This document shows positions 15,958 through 25,200 of a stretch of DNA of 64,000 nt, piece by piece; position 1 is the first letter of the stretch, and every line of letters begins with the position of its first letter. The stretch is taken from contig NZ_CP071527.1 in assembly GCF_023921225.1 (NCBI RefSeq), positions 3,117,501-3,181,500 of the forward strand, read 5' to 3'. The DNA comes from Legionella lytica. GTDB taxonomy: Bacteria > Pseudomonadota > Gammaproteobacteria > Legionellales > Legionellaceae. The notes beneath the pieces were generated by a model. That model saw only the letters and a program-made list of their open reading frames with translations, was not told the origin of the DNA and did no database searches. The position numbers were made by a program, and so were the translations under genes.

Positions 15958-16260
15958 CTACGTGATACTCCCTCTAATTTCCACCCAAGTTTTCTGGCAA
16001 AAAATCGAATTATTTTTTTCCGAAATTATAATCGATGGTGGAATTTCAAAATTTGAAGTAACTAACTTAAAATCAATTGGCATTTTAAAATCACATTTCC
16101 AACCATCTCGATCCATATAAAATCCTTTGTCTTGTAAAGGAAAACTAGGCAAAGGATCAGATAATTCATTTCCTGAGGCCAGTAATAGCTCAACAATAGG
16201 CTCAAGATGAGTGTATGGCTTAGCACCATTATGTGGTAATGATGAAATTATAGTTTTCAT
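15958..16260 (-). CDS. Immunity-like protein of the large Rhs toxin
   Basis: This 100-residue protein has no signal peptide. Its ATG at 16258-16260 lies one base beyond the stop codon of the Rhs gene (16262-16264), so the two are translationally linked, the classical toxin-immunity layout. Visible segments are 'YTHLEPIVELLLASGNELSD' and 'GFYMDRDGWKCDFKMPIDFK'. I recognise no family. The 3' end, after about 'CQKTWVEI', abuts IS3 debris, so the natural C-terminus could have been replaced; an intact relative would settle this. A cytosolic protein fits a tip acting inside cells, such as an NAD-using enzyme. Confidence 0.6.
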   Translation of the reverse strand: MKTIISSLPHNGAKPYTHLEPIVELLLASGNELSDPLPSFPLQDKGFYMDRDGWKCDFKMPIDFKLVTSNFEIPPSIIISEKNNSIFCQKTWVEIRGSIT

Positions 16261-16261
16261 G

Positions 16262-19200
16262 TTATTTTCCTCTCATAAAACGGTTATTCAACGGGTAGCT
16301 TATAACGGGTTTTGTAATATTGGCATAATTAGGAATATATAATTGGGGTAATCCACCAACCCCATATTTTGGATTTGCGCGAGTGATTCCGAAAGCTGCT
16401 GGTGTATCCTCAATAATTTCAAATGCCGTTACGCCTGGCCGATATAATCCATTTCTTGGTGAAACCTGCAAGCCTTCAAACAATGCCGTTGCATCTAATT
16501 TTGAGCGGTGTATAGCACTTGACGTTGTGAAGAAGCCCGTTACTCCAGGTTCTCCGGCATAAACTATAGTTCCCTTTTTAAGAGTAATATCTCTATATTT
16601 ATCAATCCCGGGATAATCTCTACTACCTTGAAAACCTTTTGCCGCCACTGAAGGTGACGACTTATTAGGAACCGTTTGTAGTAATTTCTCAACGGCAATC
16701 GTTTTTGAACCAGCCTTCCCTAGCGCTTTTAATGTGGATATTAATTTTCCTCCAGGCACTAATCCAAAAGCTGCCTCACCTCGATTAATCTCCCACCCTG
16801 TAAGTGGATCCTTACCAAACCACATCTGCTCTGCAGCTTTTAATTGTCCCACAATAGGAATAAAATCCAAAGCAATAGAGCCTGCTATTTTTAAATAATC
16901 AGACGTGGTTAGTGATGTCCCTGTCTCCGACGCAGGTGAGCCTGAACCCCAAATTCCTAACGCTTTTGGACCGTATCTTAGAATTTCATCACCATAATTT
17001 TCCCAAATTTTTCCAGCCGCTTCGCTAAGCTGGGTTTGCTGAGCTTTATCATAAAAACCATCTGGGATGGCAGAATAGTTATTATCCTCTACCGGAATAG
17101 CACAATATCCACCATTGTACCCTTCAGAAGAGTGCACAGGAACATTGCGCTCCTCTTCAACCAATTGCGGTGACTCCCGATAGTCATTAAGCTTTTGTTT
17201 GGTCTCTTGATAATCACTTAATAAACCATCGATAGATAATTCATTCATAGTCTCATTATACTCATCCAGATAATGAGGCGATGCCATACCGGACACCACG
17301 GCGTTTCCTATCACACTACCTAAATTATCCCCTAAAACGTGTAGGGCATCAAAATGAGTGCCTGTGGTGAGTGATTGAGCGCCAGCTCCTGTCAGGGTTT
17401 GTAGCTCTGCGCGCAGCATGCCAGTGTGGTTATCCAGAGTTTCGAGTTTTTTCCCGAATTCTTTTCCAGCTTTTGAACCCATTACACCCCCGGTTAGGGT
17501 GGCTACTCCTAATTCAGTCCAGTCGAAGTGTTGATGGCGTCTTATGGTGGTGTTAAATGCCTGGCTTGCGGCGTTTTGCTCCATCATTTCAACGGCGCTA
17601 GCGGAATTAAAGTATTTATAGTTGTAGTTATTCAACTTATTGGAAAGGTTTTTAAAGGTACCTATATTTTTTAAGCCATAACCTATGCCTGCCGTAGCCG
17701 CGGTGGCTAAGCCGGATATCAAGGCCCCGCCAAAATCGACACCACTTTGCATGCCCATAAGATTGGCTGCAGTTTGGCCGGCTATGCTGCCAACGAAGCC
17801 TGCCGCAAGGCCTACGCCAAGCACAGAGCCAATACCCGCAGCCCCCGCGGTGCCTGTAATGGTACCACCTAATGCGGATAATCCTGCTGAAAATATAGAA
17901 CCCGTAACCCCCATGCCAATGGCGAGTGCGCCTGCGGTTAACACGGTTGCTACTGTAGCCACAACCGCAACAAGGAGCTTGCCCCAAAAATTCCCATGCT
18001 TGGGTTTCGGTGGTTTTGGCGTTGGCGTTGCGGCGTTCGCACTGGTGTTGCCAAGCATTTTATTCGCATCTAAGATACGATGCGTAGCGTGGGTGTGATG
18101 TTGCCCTGCGGCGGCTGGGGGAATGGTTAGGCGTTGACCTATGTAGAGCTTGCTATCTCCTCCGGCAATCGCGTTACGGTCGCTGATGCCGTTGGCATCG
18201 GCGATTAGATACCATAGGCTGCTGTCTCCGTAAACTTGCAAAGCTATTGATTCCAAACTGTCGCCTGATTTTAAAGTGTAGGTGCCAATGTTATCTTGGG
18301 GGGCTTCTACTGGCGTTGGTGCTTTGTTAAATGAGTCTTCTGTTGCGCCAATCATGGACATGAGCTCTGCCATCATCTCTCGCTGCTCTTTGTTCAGTTT
18401 AATATGGCGAGCAGTAGGACCTCCAGTGGGCGTAAAGCCCCCGTAAATATCAAGCTCTTGTTTGTCTGCATCCACGCGCAGAGAGCCTATGGTTTTTCCC
18501 GCAATGGATAAATAGCTGGTAGAGGAGCTGTTACCGTCTTGGCGTATGCGCAAACCATCGATAGAGCTGTATAAATACTTAATATTAGAGGAATGGTTGT
18601 TTTTATCTACATAAGCGTCCTCAACATTGTTTAAGAGACCATTTTGATCATAATTACGCGTACTGACTCCACGGGTTTTTCCTGTACTATGATAGTCGGT
18701 TCTAACCACTGAATCTGTCTTTTGCTGGTAACTATCCCAAAGCTCGTAGGTGTAACTATGGGCAATTGTGGAGCCATCCTTCTTCTGAGGACCGCCATTA
18801 TTGGTAATTATCATATCGGTAATGTTATCTACCGTATCATAAGAATAATTAACATAAGAAATCTCTTTTTTATTCTGATCTCGAATCGATTGATGGGTTA
18901 ATAAACCATCTGTGTAAGTAAGGGTGGTAACTTGTGACTGATGGCCCTGCTTGTCATAAGCGTATTCTTCGGTAACACGCCCAGCTAAATCATAGTTTTT
19001 GGCCTGGAGCCTTTTCCCATCTAAAGAGACCTCTACAAGCTGATTCGCCTGATCATAGACATAATGATATTTTTTTAATTTCCCGTTCTCATAACTTTCT
19101 GCATCGCTCACATTGCCAGCGTTATCGTAAGCCAGACGAGAACCTTTGGTGCCGAAAACAATTTGCCCATTTTGTAACTCGCCTTTATTTAGGGTCATGC

Positions 19201-22200
19201 GATTGTTTTCATCGTAGAGATAATAAGCTTCACTTGCCGTACCTGAGCGAGTGCCGCTTGCTTTGGCTTGTACTGCGGTGTGGCGGATATTGCCTACTTC
19301 ATCATAGTCGTAATCGACCCACAGCAAAGACTTATCGGCATTAGGTAGGTCATCCGGATTATGGCGGCGTACCGAGCTTAAACGTCCTAGCTCATCGTAA
19401 GTGTAAAAGTCGGTTTCATAGAGCCAACTGTCTTTGATATTTTGCGAACGGCTGGATAGCTTGCTGCGCATTTGACCTTCCAGGTCGTAGCTGTAGCGGA
19501 CGGTTTCCTTACTGGCTCTATCTTCGTAAGTAATTAATTGCCCATCGCCTTGGTATTGGCGATAAATATTTTTACCACTCGTAGAGGACTCATGGAGTAG
19601 CAAGCCATTGACGTTGTATTCATAAGTCGTGGTGTGATTGCCTAAATCGGTATGCCGCAGTAAATGGCCATAGGCATCATACGTCCAGGTTTGTTGTTTT
19701 TGGCTCGCATCAACCTCTTTGATTTTATGCCCATAGTCGTCATATTCATAGGCGGTAGCGAATCCGCGAGCGCTCGTTTTTCTTATCTGATTGCCTAAGG
19801 TATCATAAGTAAATGTTGTTTTCTCATTCGCTCCATTTTCCTGAACAAGTAATTGTCCCACTTCATCATAGGTATATTTTTGTTTGTTAAGCTCCTTTTG
19901 GCTGTTATAGGTGCGCACCTGGGTGAGGCGGTTTTCATGATCGTAGGTGTATTCCGTGATGCCATGTAATTCATTCTCGGTGGAACTTAATTGCCCTAAG
20001 AGATTGTACTTTTTGCTTCGTGAAATTCCTTTGGCATCGGTTTCCTGAATCACATGCCCTTCAGCATCATAAGCCCGGGTAGTGCGATGGTTTTTGGCAT
20101 CAATTGCCGCAATTACTTGTCCTAATTCATCGTAAGCAAATTGATTCACCGGCTTAATACGGCTTCTTACGCCCTGCTCATTCATGAAGGAAACTTCGGG
20201 CAGCTCTTGCCTGGTCACTTGATTAAACAGATTGTATTCATAATGGGTGGTGTATCCCAAAGCATTGGTATGGGAAAGCACATTCCCCCACCGGTCTATG
20301 CTTTGCGTTTGCCCTGACTCGACGACCTTACGTAGTCCATCTTTATCGAGGACATCGACCGTGTACTCTCGGACTTGCGAGAGTAGGTGGCCAAGGGCAT
20401 CGTAGGTGGCATTTTGCCGTTGTAGCCGTTGGTGCAAATTGCCATCATTAAAATCCATGCACTTGCTAAAATATTCTCCACCTAAATCAACTCCACGCTC
20501 ACCACCCTCCGGATGAAAACCATTGGCCGAGGTGACAATCTGCGTTACTTCGTCGGTGGCATCATAAAGGAAAATTTGATAATAGCCTTGTACATTGGAA
20601 CGCCAAGCATGGCCTAAAAGATCATAATCAATATGGATGTGGGACTTACCTTCCATCCCTTTTTCTGTCATTTCACCAAAAATATTATAGCGTGCCTCCT
20701 CTATATGCTGTTGGTTATTTTCTTTATAACTTCTGGTTTTTACCAAATTATGCTCGCTGTCATACTCATAACGTATGTCGCGAATCTGTTTTGAACCATC
20801 AACCCGCCCCACTGTTTGGAAACTGCGTACTAAATTGCCCACTTCATCATAGCTGTAGTTTACGGTATGGTTCATGGCATTCGTTTCGCTAATCACCTGA
20901 CCAAAGGCATCAAATGTCGCAGAACTTACCTGGTCGGCAGCAGAGATACCTTTTACTACGAAGCCCTTATTCTCAGTCAATTCCGCTCCATTCGCCCATT
21001 TATGGGTTTGAAGCAAATTGCCTAAGGCATCATAGGAATACGTCGTCGCGCTACGAATTTTTTGACCGGGGCCGATTTTCGCCGTTAACTGACCTAAAGC
21101 ATCGTAATAGCAATAAGCAGTATTGTTTTTCGCATCTGTGGTTTCCACTAAATGCCCCATCGCGTCATAACGGTAATAGGTGGGGATATCTTGGCGTATC
21201 GTTTCTAACTTACCCTTAACTAAACGGGAAAATTCTACATTTTTTAGGATCTTAGAAGTTACTTGTCCTAAAGCATCATAGGTAAAGGTTACGGTGCGAT
21301 CTTTGGAATGACTTGCTGGTAGAGAATATCCATTGACATTGGCTTTTTGCGTACGCGAGGCAAATTCGGTACAGCATTCTACTTCGCCGAAGGCATTAAG
21401 TTCATACGTTGTGAGGTATCCCTCTGCATCGATTTGTGCGGTTTGCTGGCCATCCTGATTATAATACATTAGAGTGATTGCATTGCGGCTGGAGTCAAGT
21501 CGCTTGATTGTTTTGACTATCTCACCAAAGGCATTGTATTCGTTGCGAATACTTGGTTGTACTTTACTGTACGTTTTATCCCGCGGATTATAGGTAAGCA
21601 CGGCATCGCGCCTGGTTTCAATGAGGCGATCATCTAAATCATAGTCATAAGACTCGGTGCGATCGGCATTGCCTTTAATACAAGCCCGGGAAATTTTCTC
21701 GGTGCTGTATTCATCCAACACCGCAAGCTCTTTATCATAGCGAATTTTTTTAGTTACTCGGCCAAACGCATCATAATCATATTGAGTTAAGGCCCCCCGA
21801 GTGTCTACCTGATAAACGAGCTGGCCTTGCATATCATAAGCAAAATGCTGCCAGCGGCCAGCACGGTCGCTGCGGGCAATTACTTCGCCAAAAGCATTGT
21901 AGGTCGAAAGCTCGCTTAAATCTTTACTAATTTCCTGACGCTGAGCAGATCTCGCCTCGCTGGCATTATTTACTTTTATGCCAGGATAAGTCGTTTTGGT
22001 GAGACGGTTCATTGCATCGTATTCAAAGCAACGTTTTTGGGCAATACCTTCAGCATCGCGTGTTTCACTAATCACATTACCAAAACTGTCATATTCTTTT
22101 TTGGTACTGATTGAGCGTGGCGTTGCTTCGTTCATGATCGCTACTTTAGGGGAGCGCGTTTCGGTTAATCGATTTAGTTCGTCGTAACGATAAGTCCAAA

Positions 22201-25200
22201 CTGCTTTATTCGCTTCTATTTTTTGCGATACATTGCCATTGCTATCGTATTGGTAACTGGTTTCCAGGTTCTTGGCATTGACATCTTTTTCCAGGCGGCC
22301 CAGCGCATCATAGCTGTATTTACTACTACGTGCGTTGCTGTCTTCAGCCAGAAGCTCATCTAAGCGGGCTAGTGTGTTCTCTTTAGTAGAGGCTCGTTGG
22401 CCGTGGGTAATCTGAGAGATAACATTACCCACGTCATCATAGCGACGCTCCACTACTTGGCCCTCGGCGCTGATGCGATAGCGTTCACGTCCTGCCGTGT
22501 CATAAACAAAATAATTAGTGCGGTCTTGATTACTGAGCACCAAGGAGTCTAAAGCCAGGCTGGTAGCATTATCGCCCGTAATTAAAGTGGCGTAGCGCGT
22601 GCAGGAAATGACTTGGTTTAACTCGTTGTAAGTATAAGATTTGGCAATACCTTGCGGGCTGAGTTCGACCGTCATGCGACCGGCTTGGTCATAGGCGTAG
22701 CGGGTTATTTTATTTTGGCTATTGCTGGTGCAATTTTTCTGGAAGTATTCCAGGTTGATTTCGGCTTTTTTACTGATAGAAAGAGGGGTTGCATATTGAA
22801 TACGTTCGATAACCTGACCATGCGCATCATAACGTGATTCCGTCACTGAGCCAGTGTTATATTGAAAACATAACTGATTTAAACCATCGTAGGCAAAATA
22901 CTCATGGCGCACCCTGGTTCGCTCTAGCTCAATCGGTTTTCCTGCTTTTAAATCCTCGAGAGAAACCGCTACCGCACTTTTAGTTATGCTAACAATATTG
23001 TCATTGCTATCATACTTATATAACGTAGCATAACCTAAAGCATCAAATAATTTTTCCAACCGCCCAGCTGCATCCCATTCGCGAAAGGTGTATTGATCTT
23101 TAGCATCCTTGGCCAACAGGGTACTTAAGCTGGACTCGGAATAATTTCCCCCTAATGTTATCGGTTTTGCATAAATGATGGTTTGTGCTTCACAACCATT
23201 GGCATTGTAAATGTGCTCGGTAACAACCCCTCGTGCATTAATTTGGTAACGGCATTGATTATTCACATCATAAACGTAATGCGTGCTATTGCCGCGTGCA
23301 TCGGTTTGGCAAATCAGATTATCATTTTCGTCATATTGGTAGTATGTGGCGAGATTTAAATTATCAGGATCTTGAATGCTTGCCGTGCAGCGGTCTAAAT
23401 TATCCCAGGTGTACGCTGTTACTTTGTCATGTCCATTCCGATTCACTTCCGTTTTGCGCAACAACAGGCCTCGCGCATCGTAGCTGTACTCAGTGATGAG
23501 ATTTAATCCTTTAGGGTCAACACAGGATTTAACTAATAATCCCTGATCATTATAAGTAAACTGAGTTACTCGTTTATTTTCGCTGATTTGTATTTGTCGA
23601 CCAATAGCGTCATAGGCATAGGAGGTAACAAGATTCAGCCCATCTGGATCGAGCGTTTTGGTAAGGACATGGCCTTGGGCATCATAGGTGTAGGCTATTT
23701 TATGGCCGCCGGAATCCTCTTGCCACTGTAATTGCCCGGCGGCATCATAATGATAGGCTTTAGTAGCATTTTCCGGGGCATCTACACGGATGAGCAAACC
23801 CCGTTCATCATAACTAAAGGTGGTGGTATTTTTATTGCCATCGATCAAACTTAACTTGTCACCAAAAGCATTATATTCAGTAATAATTTCTGAGTTTCGT
23901 TGAGGGTCTTTCAGGGTTAATTTATTATTTTGATCGTCATAGGTATAATGCCTGATTTCTCTTTGCAAATTATCCGACTCACTAATAACGCGACCAAATG
24001 CATCATATCCTGTTTTTTTAAATTTATTTTGGGGATTCGTAATCTTAATTTGCTCTCCACGTTTATTCCATCCATAACGTGTAGTCTTTCCCCGCCCATC
24101 AGTATATTTATCCATAAGACCAAAGGCATCGTAGTGCATTTTTACCGCCCGATTTAAACCGCCAAAATCGTCAGTTCGCTGCGACAATAAACCGCGTCGG
24201 TCATAACTATATTGTGTACTCTTACTATGAGTCGCATCAATAAATTCAATGCTCTGTTCTAATTCACCAAAAGCATTATATTTGGAAGTGACTACTCCTT
24301 TGGCTCCCTTATGTTGCGCGACGACCTGACCGATGGAGTTATATTCATACCAGCTGGTTTCATCAAAATGCTCATCTTTTACCTGTTCTAAATAAGCCTG
24401 AATGTCTTTAAGCGTTACGGTTTTCAAACTCTTTAATGATAGTGGCGCACTGTATTTACAAGTGGATTCGATTTGATTCAAAGCATTATAACGAGTTTCT
24501 ACGATACCTCCTTGCGCATTGACGGTAAATTGCAATTGGCCATATTCATTATAAAAATAGCGGCTCGTGCGTTGCAGTGCATCGGTCTTGGAACGCAGTA
24601 GACCGGCATTATCATAAGCATAATGAATACTATGCTCTTGCCAAATCTGCTTAATAGCCTTATCGGTTAAGGATTGCTGCTTGAGTTTAGCACAACCTAA
24701 TTCGTCCAATTCCTGAATAATACGCCCTAAAGCATCATACCGATATTGTTGTTCTCTGATAGCACGGGTTCTTGCATCCATCCGGCTTTTACTAATAAGC
24801 AGCCCCATCTCATTATAGGTGTAGGTGGTAGTTAAGCCATTAGGGGATTTCTCTTCACTCAATTGCCCCAAATCATCATAGGTGTAATAACTATGATGAT
24901 CGTTCCCATGCTGCGGTGGGCGGATGGTTTCCAAAGATTCACTGCCAAGTTCAAATTCAGCGGCAATTGCGGTGGCATAGGCAATACGTTCTATTAATTG
25001 GCCATTAGCATCATAACGGTATTCGGTCAGATAGCGCTCACCATCAACGCTAGCAATTTTTTGCCCTTGCGCATCATAAAAGGTGTAGGTATGAATATCA
25101 GCGCTTTGCGCACTGGGCTTATCGAGTTGCCAATCCCCGCTCAATGCGTTGGTGATTGCTTGACTATAACGAATGGTTTCAATCACATGCCCTTGGCGAT

